DNA from: Methylophilus sp. 14
GTDB taxonomy: Bacteria; Pseudomonadota; Gammaproteobacteria; Burkholderiales; Methylophilaceae
NCBI RefSeq assembly: GCF_015354345.1
Contig: NZ_JADKYS010000002.1
Coordinates: 124,001 to 188,000 of the forward strand
Length of the DNA: 64,000 nucleotides
Reading direction: 5' to 3'
The position numbers and the translations under genes are program-made. Shown one piece after another: positions 26,359 to 35,885 of this stretch (position 1 is its first letter; each line of letters opens with the position of its first letter). Below the pieces are notes generated by a model that was given only the letters and a program-made list of their open reading frames with translations, did not search any database and was not told the DNA's origin.

Positions 26359-26901
26359 GCTTTTACAGCGAGTTACTTTTCTTTGCTTGCACAAAGAATA
26401 AGTAACCAAAAGAAAGTGCACCCCAGCTTCCGCTTGTTCCCTGCGTTGCTCGTCAAAATAAGCGGTCACGAAACTCAACCTTGTAGCTCACACAGAACGT
26501 GAGCTACTGCGGGATTCGAACAGTCGCTCCCTTCCTCCTTATTTTGCCTGCGCTACTCGGCGCGTCAGATGGGGACCCCGAACACCATGCGACTGCAACC
26601 GTTGATGATTATAAGAAAAGAATTGTTTTTTTAAACTATCCAAACTTCGCCAATGTGAGTTTTGCGAGAATAATCCCATTCCATCACGCTGAGTAGCGGA
26701 GACAAAATAAGAGTAGAGGGAGCGACTGTCTGAGCTCCGCGGCAGCTTGCGTAGTGTGCAAGCTGCTAGGGCGAGTTTCGTGACCGGCTTATTTTGTTGA
26801 GCAACGCAAGGGAGCCTTTAGGCCGTGATGGCTGGGTGCCCTCTTTTTGGTTACTTTTTTGGGGCAAGCAAAAAAAGTAACTCGCCCACAAGGCGAAAAG
26901 C
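26359..26901. repeat. 543-bp imperfect inverted-repeat element
   Basis: The whole stretch is a near-palindrome. The left end (26359-26424) and right end (26834-26901) are complements, sharing GCGAGTTACTTTT, TTTGCTTGC and AGTAACCAAAA. The match continues inward through CAAAATAAGC...GGTCACGAAACTC and CAGTCGCTCCCT, leaving a centre of roughly 100 bp. Each arm holds its own hairpin: GTAGCTCAC/GTGAGCTAC (26483-26507) on the left and GCAGCTTGC/GCAAGCTGC (26742-26766) on the right, both with 7-nt loops. Short openings in it (for example 26499-26696) lack ribosome binding sites. It is probably a non-autonomous mobile or structural repeat. Confidence 0.75.
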
Positions 26902-26922
26902 TTTTCAGTAACGTCCCAGTCG

Positions 26923-27273
26923 TTATGTCGTACGGTAAATCTGAATGCCCAAAGCCTTCAACCCTGGCAATATCCCCGGTTTACTCACTTTCAACTTCAC
27001 ATTCTGCGCTTTAAACTCCAGCAAAATCAGCTGGCAGACATGCTCGCCTAATGCTTCAACAAGTTTAAAACTGTGTTCTGCCAGGGTTTCCCGAATGCGC
27101 GCCGCCACTTGTCCATAATCAATGGTGTCTTCAATGGCGTCGCTTTGGCAGGCCTTGCTAAAGTCATAACCAATTTCAATATCCAGAATCACGGTCTGCG
27201 CGACCGCGCGCTCCCAGTCGGGTACGCCGAGGTTGGTTTGTACTTTTACTTGTTCGAGAAAGATAATATCCAT
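26923..27273 (-). CDS. folB: Dihydroneopterin aldolase
   Basis: A 116-residue enzyme of folate synthesis that cleaves 7,8-dihydroneopterin. It starts MDIIFLEQVKVQTNLGVPDWER (the G-V-x-x-x-E motif carries the conserved Glu), and contains DTIDYGQVAARI and SFKLVEALGEHV. The length is typical. It is divergent from plsY, an arrangement found in many proteobacteria, with about 114 bp between them. The repeat element ends 21 bp after its stop. Confidence 0.9.
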   Translation of the reverse strand: MDIIFLEQVKVQTNLGVPDWERAVAQTVILDIEIGYDFSKACQSDAIEDTIDYGQVAARIRETLAEHSFKLVEALGEHVCQLILLEFKAQNVKLKVSKPGILPGLKALGIQIYRTT

Positions 27274-27387
27274 CAGCGCTGTTCCTTGTTCTTATTTCCG
27301 CATAGGCCGGAATCCAGTATGATTCGGCATCATACAACATCGTGCAGTGGCTGGCGTAAGCGACTGCATTTCAGTGGAATTTAAAGC

Positions 27388-27999
27388 ATGAACGAAATTG
27401 GGTTTGATATTGAGGCGCTGGTGTGGGTGGTAGCGGCTTATTTGATTGGGTCGATTGCCTTTGGCATTATCATCAGCAAGCTATATCGCTTGCCTGACCC
27501 GCGCACGGTGGGGAGCGGTAATATTGGTGCGACCAATGTCGCGCGTAGCGGTAAAAAATCTGCTGCGATTTTGACTTTGCTGGGCGATGCGTTTAAAGGC
27601 TGGTTGCCGACATGGTTGGCGTTACAAGCCGGCATGCTGATGGACGTGGTCGCGCTGGTCGGTTTGGCAGTATTTATCGGCCATTTGTACCCGATTTATC
27701 ACAAGTTTAAAGGCGGTAAAGGGGTTGCTACTGCGCTGGGTGTGATGATCGCTTTTTCCGGCTGGCTGGCATTGAGTGTGGTGGTGGTTTGGCTGGCGGT
27801 GTTTTTAATCAGCCGCATTTCTTCTCTCTCTGCCTTGGTGGCTGCCGTACTGGCTCCCGTGATTGCCTGGCAGTTTTTGTCGCCGTACCCCGTGTATGTG
27901 GCGGTCGTTGTCGTGATGACAGCGTTTTTAATTATTCGTCATCAATCCAATATTGAAAAATTGCTGGCAGGCACTGAGACGCGCTTTGGAAAGAAATAG
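27388..27999 (+). CDS. plsY: Glycerol-3-phosphate acyltransferase PlsY
   Basis: A 203-residue inner membrane protein with about five to six transmembrane segments. It transfers acyl groups from acyl-phosphate to glycerol 3-phosphate, the first step of phospholipid synthesis. Three family motifs are clear: GSGNIGATNVARSGKK (about 43-58), HLYPIYHKFKGGKGVAT (about 98-114), and IIRHQSNIEKLLAGTE near the C-terminus. The length is typical. Confidence 0.93.
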   Translation: MNEIGFDIEALVWVVAAYLIGSIAFGIIISKLYRLPDPRTVGSGNIGATNVARSGKKSAAILTLLGDAFKGWLPTWLALQAGMLMDVVALVGLAVFIGHLYPIYHKFKGGKGVATALGVMIAFSGWLALSVVVVWLAVFLISRISSLSALVAAVLAPVIAWQFLSPYPVYVAVVVVMTAFLIIRHQSNIEKLLAGTETRFGKK

Positions 28000-28102
28000 T
28001 TAACCGCAGATGAGGTGGGTTGTTTTGCGGTTTTTAGAAGATTTTATCGGCGTGCATCCGCGTTCATCGGCGGAAAAAGAAGTTTAGTCTTTTGAGTATC
28101 TA

Positions 28103-29122
28103 CTAAGGCGCTTGTAACTCTGCCAAGTCCCAGCGTGGGCGGATGCTGAAGCTGTAATCTTGTTTTACTGCCTGCATGGCGTGCAGGCGCATGGCACCGG
28201 CAAACGCAATCATGGCGCCGTTGTCGGTGCAAAATTCCAGCCGTGGATAACTGACGCTGATGCCGCGTTTGCTGGCTGCTTCATTTAGCCGGGTGCGCAA
28301 ACGCTTGTTGGCGCCGACACCACCGGAAACGACCAGTCGATTCAGTTTGGTCTGCTTGAGGGCTTTAAGGCATTTATGCACCAGGATCTCGGTGACTGAC
28401 TCCTGAAATTCCCAGGCAATATCTTTGACGGTTTCATCATCCATGTGTGGCTGGTTATTAACCAGGGTGAGCACAGCGGTTTTCAGGCCACTAAAGCTAA
28501 AATTCAAATCTTTGCTGTTGAGCATGGGGCGCGGCAACTCAAAATGTGGTTTGCCCTGGTCTGCCAATTTAGAGACGGCCGGACCACCAGGGTAACCTAG
28601 CCCTAATAATTTGGCGGTTTTATCAAACGCTTCGCCAGCCGCGTCATCCAGGGTGTCGCCTAATAACTCGTATTGGCCTATGCCGTCTACACGCATGAGT
28701 TGGCTGTGGCCACCCGAAACCAGCAAGGCGACAAACGGGAACGCAGGTGGATTTTCCTCCAGCATAGGTGCCAGCAAATGACCTTCAAGATGATGGACGC
28801 CTATAGAAGGCACATTCAGTGCCATCGCCAGTGATTGTGCGATGCTGGTGCCAACCAGCAGGGCGCCAGCCAGGCCGGGGCCTTGGGTATAGGCAATGCC
28901 TTCGATCTCTTGCAGGGTTTTATCGGCCTCAGCTAACACCTGTTGCGTGAGTGGGAGTGCACGGCGGATATGGTCGCGCGAGGCGAGCTCTGGCACCACG
29001 CCGCCGTAAGCGGCATGCATGTCGATTTGTGAGTGCAGCGCGTGCGCCAGCAGGCCGCGGCGCGTGTCATACAGCGCGACCCCGGTTTCATCACAAGAAG
29101 ATTCAATGCCTAATACCAACAT
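28103..29122 (-). CDS. tsaD: tRNA N6-threonylcarbamoyladenosine transferase TsaD
   Basis: A 339-residue ASKHA-fold protein that, with TsaB and TsaE, adds threonylcarbamoyl to A37 of ANN-decoding tRNAs. The start [19 protein letters not shown] is canonical, and the metal-binding HHLEGH motif gives His111 and His115. LVSGGHSQL and KGLKTAVL-like segments follow. The start at 29122 is chosen for this N-terminus; the frame is open 32 codons further upstream but that part is unrelated. It is divergent from rpsU, the classic arrangement. Confidence 0.94.
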   Translation of the reverse strand: MLVLGIESSCDETGVALYDTRRGLLAHALHSQIDMHAAYGGVVPELASRDHIRRALPLTQQVLAEADKTLQEIEGIAYTQGPGLAGALLVGTSIAQSLAMALNVPSIGVHHLEGHLLAPMLEENPPAFPFVALLVSGGHSQLMRVDGIGQYELLGDTLDDAAGEAFDKTAKLLGLGYPGGPAVSKLADQGKPHFELPRPMLNSKDLNFSFSGLKTAVLTLVNNQPHMDDETVKDIAWEFQESVTEILVHKCLKALKQTKLNRLVVSGGVGANKRLRTRLNEAASKRGISVSYPRLEFCTDNGAMIAFAGAMRLHAMQAVKQDYSFSIRPRWDLAELQAP

Positions 29123-29158
29123 ATGTGTTTGCTCGCAGACAATATTTTGCGGAAATGA

Positions 29159-29187
29159 TTGATAAATCCAAATAAGCGCGATAGAAT
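29159..29187 (+). promoter_or_regulatory. Promoter of the rpsU-yqeY-dnaG-rpoD operon
   Basis: TTGATA (29159-29164), a 17-bp spacer and TAGAAT (29182-29187), about 84 bp before rpsU, in the tsaD-rpsU divergent gap. Confidence 0.6.
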
Positions 29188-29270
29188 ACGCGGTTTTCAG
29201 TGCTGCATCAATCCGCAAGCACTAAATCGACTAACAAGTTACCAACCATTTTTGAAGGATAGGGATTTAC

Positions 29271-29483
29271 ATGACCGCTATTCGTGTGAAAGAGAACGAA
29301 CCGTTTGACGTTGCAATGCGCCGCTTCAAGCGTTTGATTGAAAAAACCGGTTTGTTGAACGACTTGCGTGCACGCGAGTTCTACGAGAAGCCAACTTGGG
29401 AACGTAAACGTAAAGCGGCTGCTGCGGTTAAACGTCAGTACCGTCGTCTGCGCAACCAACAGTTGCCAACAAAACTCTACTAA
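29271..29483 (+). CDS. rpsU: 30S ribosomal protein S21
   Basis: A 70-residue basic ribosomal protein ([40 protein letters not shown]). S21 helps base-pairing of the mRNA ribosome binding site with 16S rRNA. A GAAGGATAGG ribosome binding site precedes ATG. It heads the macromolecular synthesis operon. Confidence 0.96.
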   Translation: MTAIRVKENEPFDVAMRRFKRLIEKTGLLNDLRAREFYEKPTWERKRKAAAAVKRQYRRLRNQQLPTKLY

Positions 29484-29612
29484 TTTTTAGTGGGTGTGAA
29501 TGGTTAACCACGTGTTGGTTAACCGATGATGCGAAGGTTGTGGATTTCCGCAACCTTTAGCTATTTATACGGCCTACATTTGAGCCCCGTTTATCCAGAT
29601 AAAGATCATTCT

Positions 29613-30056
29613 ATGAGCCTGAAAGCACAAATCTCCGAAGACATGAAAACCGCCATGCGTGCCAAAGACATGCAAAAGCTGGGTGTGATTCGTTTGTTGC
29701 AAGCTGCGATCAAGCAGCGCGAAGTCGATGAGCGTATTGAGTTGGATGATGATGCTGTGATTGCTGCGATTGAGAAAATGCTCAAGCAGCGCCGTGATTC
29801 GATTGCTGCCTTTGAAGGCGCTAATCGTCACGACCTGGCAGATCAGGAAAAGTTTGAAGTGACTGTGTTGCAGGCCTACCTGCCAGCGCAATTGTCTGAG
29901 GACGAAATCAACGCCATCATCGCCAAAGTAGTGGCCGAGACTGGTGCTGCAGGTGCCAAGGATATGGGTAAAGTAGTGGGTGCGGTGAAGCCGCTGGTGG
30001 CAGGTAAGGCCGATATGGCTAAAGTATCTGGCCTGATTAAAGCTGCTTTAGGTTAA
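29613..30056 (+). CDS. GatB/YqeY domain-containing protein
   Basis: A 147-residue protein of the YqeY family, with the typical start MSLKAQISEDMKTAMRAKD and VIRLLQAAIKQREVDERIEL. The C-terminal half (DMGKVVGAVKPLVAGKADM) is shared with the tail of GatB, where it contacts tRNA. The function of free YqeY is not established. It lies between rpsU and dnaG, the usual place in many proteobacteria. The start at 29613 is preferred over an in-frame ATG 29 codons upstream, which gives an unrelated N-terminus. Confidence 0.9.
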   Translation: MSLKAQISEDMKTAMRAKDMQKLGVIRLLQAAIKQREVDERIELDDDAVIAAIEKMLKQRRDSIAAFEGANRHDLADQEKFEVTVLQAYLPAQLSEDEINAIIAKVVAETGAAGAKDMGKVVGAVKPLVAGKADMAKVSGLIKAALG

Positions 30057-30078
30057 TCTGTACTTGATCGCATGAACC

Positions 30079-30108
30079 AAGGGGCGCATTTGGCGCCCTT
30101 TGTTTTTT
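30079..30108 (+). terminator. Hairpin terminator or attenuator between yqeY and dnaG
   Basis: GGGCGC/GCGCCC stem with a short loop, followed by TTTGTTTTTT. In the macromolecular synthesis operon an attenuator before dnaG is known in E. coli and lowers primase levels; this hairpin could do the same. Confidence 0.7.
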
Positions 30109-30134
30109 AGTGCGCATAAGCGATACTTGCATCT

Positions 30135-31874
30135 ATGATCCCCGAAAGTTTTATTCAAGAGCTGCTGAATCGTGTAGATATTGTCGAAGTCATCGACAAG
30201 GCTGTGCCGCTGAAAAAAGCCGGGGCCAATTACTCGGCCTGTTGTCCGTTTCATAACGAAAAATCCCCCAGTTTTACCGTCAGCCCAACCAAGCAGTTTT
30301 ATCATTGTTTTGGCTGTGGCGCACATGGCTCGGCCTTGAGCTTTTTGATGGAATATAACGGCCTCAGTTTTGTCGAGGCGATTCATGATCTGGCCAAGCA
30401 GATTGGCATGATCGTACCGCAAGAGCAGCGCGACCCGAATCAACCGGCGCCACCGTCCAAGGCCGTGTTGTTGAGTTTGCAAGAAACCTTGCAGCAGGCG
30501 GCCAATTATTACAAAGCCGAGTTAAAAAAGTCACCGCGCGCGATTGATTACCTGAAAAACCGCGGTTTAAGCGGGCAGGTGGCTGCCAAGTTCCAGGTGG
30601 GCTATGCTCCGGCTGGCTGGCAAAATCTGCAAACGGTGTTTCCGCAATATGATGCTGAGGCGCTCGAAACCGCCGGGCTGGTGGTGCAGAACGAGCAAGG
30701 GCGGCGTTATGACCGCTTTCGTGACCGTATTATTTTCCCTATCCATAACCAAAAAGGCGAAGTGATTGGCTTTGGCGGGCGGGTGATTAACCCTGAGGAC
30801 AGCCCCAAATATTACAACTCGCCAGAAACGCCGCTGTTTCAAAAAGGCCATGAGTTATATGGCTTGTTTATGGCGCGCCGCGCGATTCGCGATGCGGGTC
30901 GCGTGCTGGTGGTTGAAGGATATATGGATGTAGTGGCGTTGGCGCAATATGGCATTGAATATGCCGTGGCTGCGCTGGGCACGGCGACGACGCCGTTTCA
31001 TATCGCCAAGCTGATGCGGCAAACCGATGAGATTGTCTTCAGCTTCGATGGCGACAAAGCCGGGCGTACTGCCGCCTGGCGCGCAGTGATGAATGCCTTG
31101 CCCGCGATTAAAGATGGCCTCAAGTTGCGCTTTTTATTTTTGCCTGCCGAGCATGACCCCGACAGTTTTGTGCGTGAGTTTGGTAAAGAGGCGTTTGAGG
31201 CTGAAATGGATAAAGCCATGCCGTTGTCGCAATACATCATTCAGCATTTGAGCGAGCATAACCCGATGGCCTCGCAAGAGGATAAATTACAGTTTTTGAA
31301 TGATGCTGAACCTATCCTCAAGCAGATCCAGGCGCCGCGTTATGCCATGCTGCTGCGTAAAAAAGTGGCCGAGATGACCGGGCTGGCTGGCGGTGAAATG
31401 CAGCGCATGCTCAAGTTACCTGATCCAGTTAAAACCAAAGAAAAAGCCGTGCGCCAGCGCTCGCGCACGCCATTATCGCTCTATGTGCGCCTGGCCCTGA
31501 TGTTGCTCATGCGGCCGCAATGGGCCAAGCCTGAGTTGATGGCTGAGATTGTTGGTGAGGGCGATGAAGAGCAGATGTTGCGCGTGGTGGTGAGGGCTGC
31601 CATCGCCAAGCCGGAATCGCGGCCAGTCGTCCTGCTGCAAATGATCGCCCCCTATATTTCTGAAGTCTTGCGACACCAATTGCAGCGCGAGTTGTCTTTA
31701 TTGGACGAAACGCTGGACTTCACGCTTGAATTTGAAGGGGCCTGTACCCAATTATCAGACATGGCGCTCATCGCGCGTGAAAAGTCCCTGTTGGGGCGGC
31801 TGACTGAAAAGCCATTTTCTACGCTGTCGGATGCTGAGCGTGAGGCCTTGCGGCAGTTAACCAGCAAGCGCTAG
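30135..31874 (+). CDS. dnaG: DNA primase DnaG
   Basis: A 579-residue primase that makes RNA primers at the replication fork. The CHC2 zinc finger is C37-x2-H40...C58-x2-C61. The RNA polymerase core (about 120-330) includes FRDRIIFPIHNQKGEVIGFGGR, and the Toprim motif VVEGYMDVVAL lies at about 255-265, with FSFDGDKAGRTA following. The C-terminal helicase-binding domain follows. The length is typical (580-600). No ribosome binding site of note is visible, which suits low expression. Confidence 0.95.
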   Translation: MIPESFIQELLNRVDIVEVIDKAVPLKKAGANYSACCPFHNEKSPSFTVSPTKQFYHCFGCGAHGSALSFLMEYNGLSFVEAIHDLAKQIGMIVPQEQRDPNQPAPPSKAVLLSLQETLQQAANYYKAELKKSPRAIDYLKNRGLSGQVAAKFQVGYAPAGWQNLQTVFPQYDAEALETAGLVVQNEQGRRYDRFRDRIIFPIHNQKGEVIGFGGRVINPEDSPKYYNSPETPLFQKGHELYGLFMARRAIRDAGRVLVVEGYMDVVALAQYGIEYAVAALGTATTPFHIAKLMRQTDEIVFSFDGDKAGRTAAWRAVMNALPAIKDGLKLRFLFLPAEHDPDSFVREFGKEAFEAEMDKAMPLSQYIIQHLSEHNPMASQEDKLQFLNDAEPILKQIQAPRYAMLLRKKVAEMTGLAGGEMQRMLKLPDPVKTKEKAVRQRSRTPLSLYVRLALMLLMRPQWAKPELMAEIVGEGDEEQMLRVVVRAAIAKPESRPVVLLQMIAPYISEVLRHQLQRELSLLDETLDFTLEFEGACTQLSDMALIAREKSLLGRLTEKPFSTLSDAEREALRQLTSKR

Positions 31875-32025
31875 TCGGCACTATTCCCTAAAAACCGTGT
31901 GGGCATGCTTAAAAAACGTGCAAAAATCTGGTAAAATAAAGGGTTTCCCGTAATGTTAAATCGAGTGATGTGCCAGCAGTCGTCGCCAGCACTCGGCATC
32001 AATCATTTTAGAGGTGGAATCGGCC

Positions 32026-33975
32026 ATGGCCAGACCCAAAGCAGATAAAAGTTTAGACAAAGAACTCGGAATTAACGAAGTCGAAACACACAAAGACCCC
32101 GCCACCCAGGCAATGGATGCCGAGGCACGCCGTACCCGCCTGAAAACCCTGATTGTTCTGGGTAAAGAACGTGGCTACCTGACCTACGCCGAAATTAACG
32201 ACCACCTGCCGGACGATGTACAAGACTCCGAGCAGATCGAGAGCATTATTGGCATGATCAACGACATGGGTATCCAGGTCTATGAAGAAGCGCCGGATGC
32301 CGAAGTGTTGCTGATGTCTGATGCGCCACCAGCAGTGACTGACGAAGATGCAGCAGAAGAAGCTGAGCAAGCCCTGGCCACGGTAGACTCCGAGTTCGGC
32401 CGCACGACAGACCCAGTGCGTATGTATATGCGCGAAATGGGGACGGTAGACCTGTTGACACGTGAAGGCGAAATCGAGATCGCCAAACGTATCGAAGATG
32501 GTCTCAAACACATGGTGCAGGCGATTGCCGCCTGTCCAACCACCATCGCCCAGTTGCTGGAGATGGTCGATAAAGTTGAAAAAGACGAGATGAGCGTCGA
32601 TGAACTGGTAGACGGTTTGATCGATAGCGACCTCGGCTTGGATGACGCCTTGGCCGTGGCTGACGCTGAAGAAGAGGAAGCGGCTGACGAAGAAGAGGAT
32701 GAAGACGACGAAGATGGCGATGCCAAAGCATCTGCCTTGTCCGCTGAAGCGCTGGCCAGACTCAAAGACGAGGTGTTGTCACGTTTCGCAGTCATTCGCG
32801 CGGCTAACACGCAAATGAACAGCATCCGCGAAGCCAAAGGCACCAATGATGCAGAATACAAAACCCTGCATCAACAAGTGCTGGACGAACTGACTGCGTT
32901 CCGCTTCTCAGCCAAGCAAGTAGAAGCCTTGTGTGACCAGGTGCGTAACATGGTCGAAGAAGTGCGCACGCATGAACGCAAAATCATGGATTTCTGCGTG
33001 GAAAAAGCAGGCATGCCGCGTCAGCAATTCATCAAGAGCTTTGTCGGCAACGAAATCAACCTGGAATGGTTGGATGGCGAACTGGCAGGTAATCCAGCGT
33101 ACGCCGAGCGTTTGAGCCGTTTCAGACACTCTATCCTTGACCAGCAAGAGCGCCTGCAAAACCTGCAAAACCGTGTGGGCTTGCCAATCAAAGAGCTGCG
33201 TGAAATCAACAAACAAATGACCACCGGTGAAGCCCGTGCCCGTCGCGCCAAACGCGAAATGATCGAGGCCAACCTGCGTCTGGTGATTTCTATCGCTAAA
33301 AAATACACCAATCGTGGCTTGCAGTTCCTCGACCTGATCCAGGAAGGCAACATCGGCCTGATGAAAGCCGTGGATAAGTTTGAATACCGCCGTGGTTACA
33401 AGTTTTCTACCTATGCAACATGGTGGATTCGCCAGGCCATCACGCGTTCGATCGCCGACCAGGCACGTACCATCCGTATCCCGGTACACATGATCGAAAC
33501 CATCAACAAGATGAACCGTATCAGCCGCCAGATTCTGCAAGAAACCGGCCTCGAACCTGATCCGGCCACCCTGGCTGAAAAAATGGAAATGCCGGAAGAA
33601 AAAATCCGCAAAATCCTCAAAATCAGCAAAGAGCCGATCTCAATGGAAACGCCGATTGGTGACGACGAAGACTCCCATTTGGGCGACTTTATCGAAGACA
33701 ACACCACACTGGCGCCTATGGACGCAGCGGTTTACGCCAGCCTGCGCGACGCTACCAGTGAAGTGCTGGAGTCGCTGACCCCGCGCGAAGCAAAAGTGCT
33801 GCGTATGCGTTTTGGTATCGAAATGAACACCGACCACACCCTCGAAGAAGTGGGCAAACAGTTTGACGTTACGCGTGAGCGTATCCGTCAGATTGAAGCA
33901 AAAGCACTGCGTAAACTGCGCCACCCAACGCGCTCCGAACGCCTGCGCAGCTTCTTAGAAAACGGACAAGATTAG
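32026..33975 (+). CDS. rpoD: RNA polymerase primary sigma factor RpoD (sigma-70)
   Basis: A 649-residue housekeeping sigma factor. Region 1.1 lies at about 30-95; an acidic low-complexity stretch ([19 protein letters not shown]) lies in the non-conserved region at about 220-240; region 2 contains the -10 reading helix ([20 protein letters not shown]); region 4.2 contains [20 protein letters not shown]. The ATG at 32026 is chosen because AGAGGTGG (32010-32017) precedes it at good spacing; an in-frame GTG four codons earlier is less likely. It ends 20 bp before the tRNA gene. Confidence 0.96.
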   Translation: MARPKADKSLDKELGINEVETHKDPATQAMDAEARRTRLKTLIVLGKERGYLTYAEINDHLPDDVQDSEQIESIIGMINDMGIQVYEEAPDAEVLLMSDAPPAVTDEDAAEEAEQALATVDSEFGRTTDPVRMYMREMGTVDLLTREGEIEIAKRIEDGLKHMVQAIAACPTTIAQLLEMVDKVEKDEMSVDELVDGLIDSDLGLDDALAVADAEEEEAADEEEDEDDEDGDAKASALSAEALARLKDEVLSRFAVIRAANTQMNSIREAKGTNDAEYKTLHQQVLDELTAFRFSAKQVEALCDQVRNMVEEVRTHERKIMDFCVEKAGMPRQQFIKSFVGNEINLEWLDGELAGNPAYAERLSRFRHSILDQQERLQNLQNRVGLPIKELREINKQMTTGEARARRAKREMIEANLRLVISIAKKYTNRGLQFLDLIQEGNIGLMKAVDKFEYRRGYKFSTYATWWIRQAITRSIADQARTIRIPVHMIETINKMNRISRQILQETGLEPDPATLAEKMEMPEEKIRKILKISKEPISMETPIGDDEDSHLGDFIEDNTTLAPMDAAVYASLRDATSEVLESLTPREAKVLRMRFGIEMNTDHTLEEVGKQFDVTRERIRQIEAKALRKLRHPTRSERLRSFLENGQD

Positions 33976-33977
33976 TT

Positions 33978-33983
33978 TATAAT
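33978..33983 (+). promoter_or_regulatory. Putative -10 box of the tRNA-Ile gene
   Basis: TATAAT immediately after the rpoD stop codon, 12 bp before the tRNA 5' end. The matching -35 position (33955-33960, TTAGAA) is inside rpoD and weak. Confidence 0.5.
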
Positions 33984-33995
33984 CGAACGCTTTTC

Positions 33996-34053
<58 letters not shown>

Positions 34054-34074
<21 letters not shown>

Positions 34075-34118
34075 TTTATAGAGAGACTCAAGGTTAACGC
34101 CTTGGGTCTTTTTTGTTT
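34054..34118 (+). repeat. tRNA 3'-end plus terminator, first copy of direct repeat (attachment site)
   Basis: These 65 bases, from the T loop of tRNA-Ile through its terminator, recur at 35886-35950 with only one or two changes. The first 27 bases (34054-34080) are identical. Direct repeats of a tRNA 3' end are the usual left and right borders of DNA inserted by site-specific recombination. Confidence 0.8.
34085..34114 (+). terminator. Rho-independent terminator of tRNA-Ile
   Basis: Stem GACTCAAGG/CCTTGGGTC around TTAACG, then six T residues. Close variants of the same terminator recur at 35917, 36687, 37635 and 44108. Confidence 0.88.
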
Positions 34119-34169
34119 TTGGGTGCTAATATATAACTGATTTACTAACCTTGAATAGTTGACCGAGCC

Positions 34170-34628
34170 ATGGAGAAATCAAGTATTAAATGTAAATGTG
34201 CAACACTAAATACTGTCGTCTTAGGTAAAACATCAAAATTACCCACAAAATATGCAGAATTTATTGCTTCAAAGCCACATCCTGAAGGATTTAAAATACT
34301 CCCGACTGGTGGTTCTTTCATCTCACTTTTTCGATGCGAGGTCTGTTCTCAGCATTGGCAAGCTGACGGAATGCAAGGGCGCATTAAACAACTTATAAGC
34401 TGGCCTTTGGTGTGTATAAAAGTTTCCGACTCAACAAATTGGAAAACCTTCAATGATTATTCTCTCAGGCAGCAACATTTTCCGGAAATTGTTAATGACG
34501 TTACTAGATTTCGAAGATGTGCAACAGAAAAATGTAATTCTCTTCCTGTCAAAGGCCTACATTATTGCGCAAACTGCGCCTGCTTAAATCGCTCAAAAGG
34601 TATTGCACTTCTACCTATTGATGAATGA
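34170..34628 (+). CDS. Cysteine-rich hypothetical protein (accessory region)
   Basis: A 152-residue protein with nine cysteines in clusters: C8/C10, C56/C59 (FRCEVCSQHW), C117/C122 and C133/C136/C138 (HYCANCAC). This suggests one or two zinc ribbons. No signal peptide is seen, so it is probably cytoplasmic. I do not recognise the family. It is the first gene of the AT-rich region that follows tRNA-Ile, and its base composition differs from rpoD upstream. In this setting a role as an immunity or accessory cargo protein is possible but unproven. Confidence 0.7.
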   Translation: MEKSSIKCKCATLNTVVLGKTSKLPTKYAEFIASKPHPEGFKILPTGGSFISLFRCEVCSQHWQADGMQGRIKQLISWPLVCIKVSDSTNWKTFNDYSLRQQHFPEIVNDVTRFRRCATEKCNSLPVKGLHYCANCACLNRSKGIALLPIDE

Positions 34629-34688
34629 AACCAAGACATGAGTGAGCGATCTGCACTCTCTAAACTAATGAAGATTAAATAGTCAAAT

Positions 34689-35321
34689 ATGAAAAAAATC
34701 TATCTTTTTGCAGTCATCGCAACATTCATGCTCAGTGGTTGTGCAACTGCATGGGTGGCTGGAGGAACAACATCCAGTGACCGTCTTGTATATGAAGATA
34801 CGATAGTGGCAATGGGTGAAACTAAGAAAAACAAAAACCTGGTTCTGCTTGGTGAAAAGAAAACCTATTTGATTACATACGGCGGGGAGAGACTCTCCGT
34901 CTTAGCCAACCTTGATCCCGAAAAGATAACTATAGATAATGATAAGGTAATTACTCTCGTTCTGACAAAAGAAGGTTTTTCGACGGAATTAAGTGTTAAA
35001 TATTCACCTGAAGCTTACTCTGAGCAAGAGAATAAGCTACTGACTTCAAAAGAGTATTATAAGAAAGCCTATCCTGATCGCCCCGGAAGCTTCTACACGG
35101 CAAGTGTCTCTATCAGAGGTCAGGTTTTTGATAAAAGTGACAAAGACTTGGCGGCATACAAGTTGAGGCAGGGGCGTAAGATCAGGGTTGAATCTGTAAC
35201 TTCAGATGCAAGTCCAAGACCGGATAAGTTCGTTACCGTGCCTATGGCAATAGCATTTGACGTTGTTACGTCACCTCTTCAATTGTTTATATTTTCTCTC
35301 CCTCAGAGTTCTAGCGAGTAG
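34689..35321 (+). CDS. Putative lipoprotein (accessory region)
   Basis: A 210-residue protein with a lipoprotein signal peptide, lipobox LSGC (Cys18). The mature part is mixed alpha/beta with a Lys-rich middle and a hydrophobic stretch near the C-terminus (FDVVTSPLQLFIFSLP). I do not recognise the family. It follows the Cys-rich gene by 60 bp on the same strand. The codon use is AT-rich. The tail repeat starts right after its stop. Confidence 0.7.
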   Translation: MKKIYLFAVIATFMLSGCATAWVAGGTTSSDRLVYEDTIVAMGETKKNKNLVLLGEKKTYLITYGGERLSVLANLDPEKITIDNDKVITLVLTKEGFSTELSVKYSPEAYSEQENKLLTSKEYYKKAYPDRPGSFYTASVSIRGQVFDKSDKDLAAYKLRQGRKIRVESVTSDASPRPDKFVTVPMAIAFDVVTSPLQLFIFSLPQSSSE

Positions 35322-35344
35322 ATGCCCGGAATCTGCTGCCTAAC

Positions 35345-35475
35345 CTGACGCATAGTCATACGCCTTGAGCCACAGGCCAACAAACGGGGGCTGGCTGATA
35401 CGACGGTGATCCTGAATGAGATCGTTGGCCGTTATGTTGGCTTGGTGTGTGAGCTGGGGTTTATTCAGATTTGAC
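35345..35475 (+). repeat. Tail repeat, copy A
   Basis: First of four copies of a roughly 110-bp sequence, sharing CTGGCTGATACGACG and GAGATCGTTGGCCGTTAT with the copies at 36530 and 37470. In this copy only, one frame stays open across the core and would encode a peptide containing RGLADTTVILNEIVGRYVG and ending GFIQI before a stop at 35472-35474. It may be the leftover 3' end of a lost gene. No start codon fits. Confidence 0.7.
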
Positions 35476-35479
35476 GCTG

Positions 35480-35812
35480 CTAGCCGTTTGTATCTGACTC
35501 ACTGATGGGTAACAGTATTTCTTCAAACGCTTGCCATGTAGAAGCAAGTTTGATTGCAACATCTGGTTTCATTCCTATGAGTGGTAGGTAAACAATCTCA
35601 TTGGTTGGCGAAATTGCATACATTTCCCCTCCACAGTTTGTCGCAAAGCCAAAATAACCTAGAGCATAGATAGGGAGTTGATATTCTTCATTAAATTTTA
35701 CCAATTCATTTTCTGGCCAGAATTCACAGATATATGGCGAAACTTCAAGCTCGCAAACTAAGGGCTTGTTCGATGAGTAGTAATCAAGAAGCTCTTTGGA
35801 TGGATTAGGCAT
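35480..35812 (-). CDS. SUKH (SMI1/KNR4) family immunity-like protein
   Basis: A 110-residue protein with the SUKH pattern: an N-terminal ligand segment, FWPENELVKFNEEY (W-x-x-x-E type motif), then ALGYFGFATNCGGEMYAIS, the conserved G-x-x-G-G-G/E region, and YLPLIGM. SUKH proteins neutralise nuclease and deaminase toxins delivered by contact-dependent systems in many bacteria; orphans are common. No toxin gene is adjacent. It is the only minus-strand gene between the first two tRNA-end repeats. ATG at 35812 is used; an in-frame TTG two codons upstream is less likely. Confidence 0.7.
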   Translation of the reverse strand: MPNPSKELLDYYSSNKPLVCELEVSPYICEFWPENELVKFNEEYQLPIYALGYFGFATNCGGEMYAISPTNEIVYLPLIGMKPDVAIKLASTWQAFEEILLPISESDTNG

Positions 35813-35885
35813 AGTCAACGAATTCTTAACGTATGTTTTATTCTAGCGTAACTTAAAATTTACTACATTAAAATGTCAATAAATC

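Noticed and set aside
26499-26696. A 65-residue opening in the post-xerD repeat
   Set aside because: It lies across the centre of the near-palindrome, has no ribosome binding site and no recognisable protein character.
32280-32861. A 193-residue opening on the minus strand inside rpoD
   Set aside because: It is the complement of the acidic stretch of rpoD and gives a Ser-rich sequence with no family match; a coding shadow.
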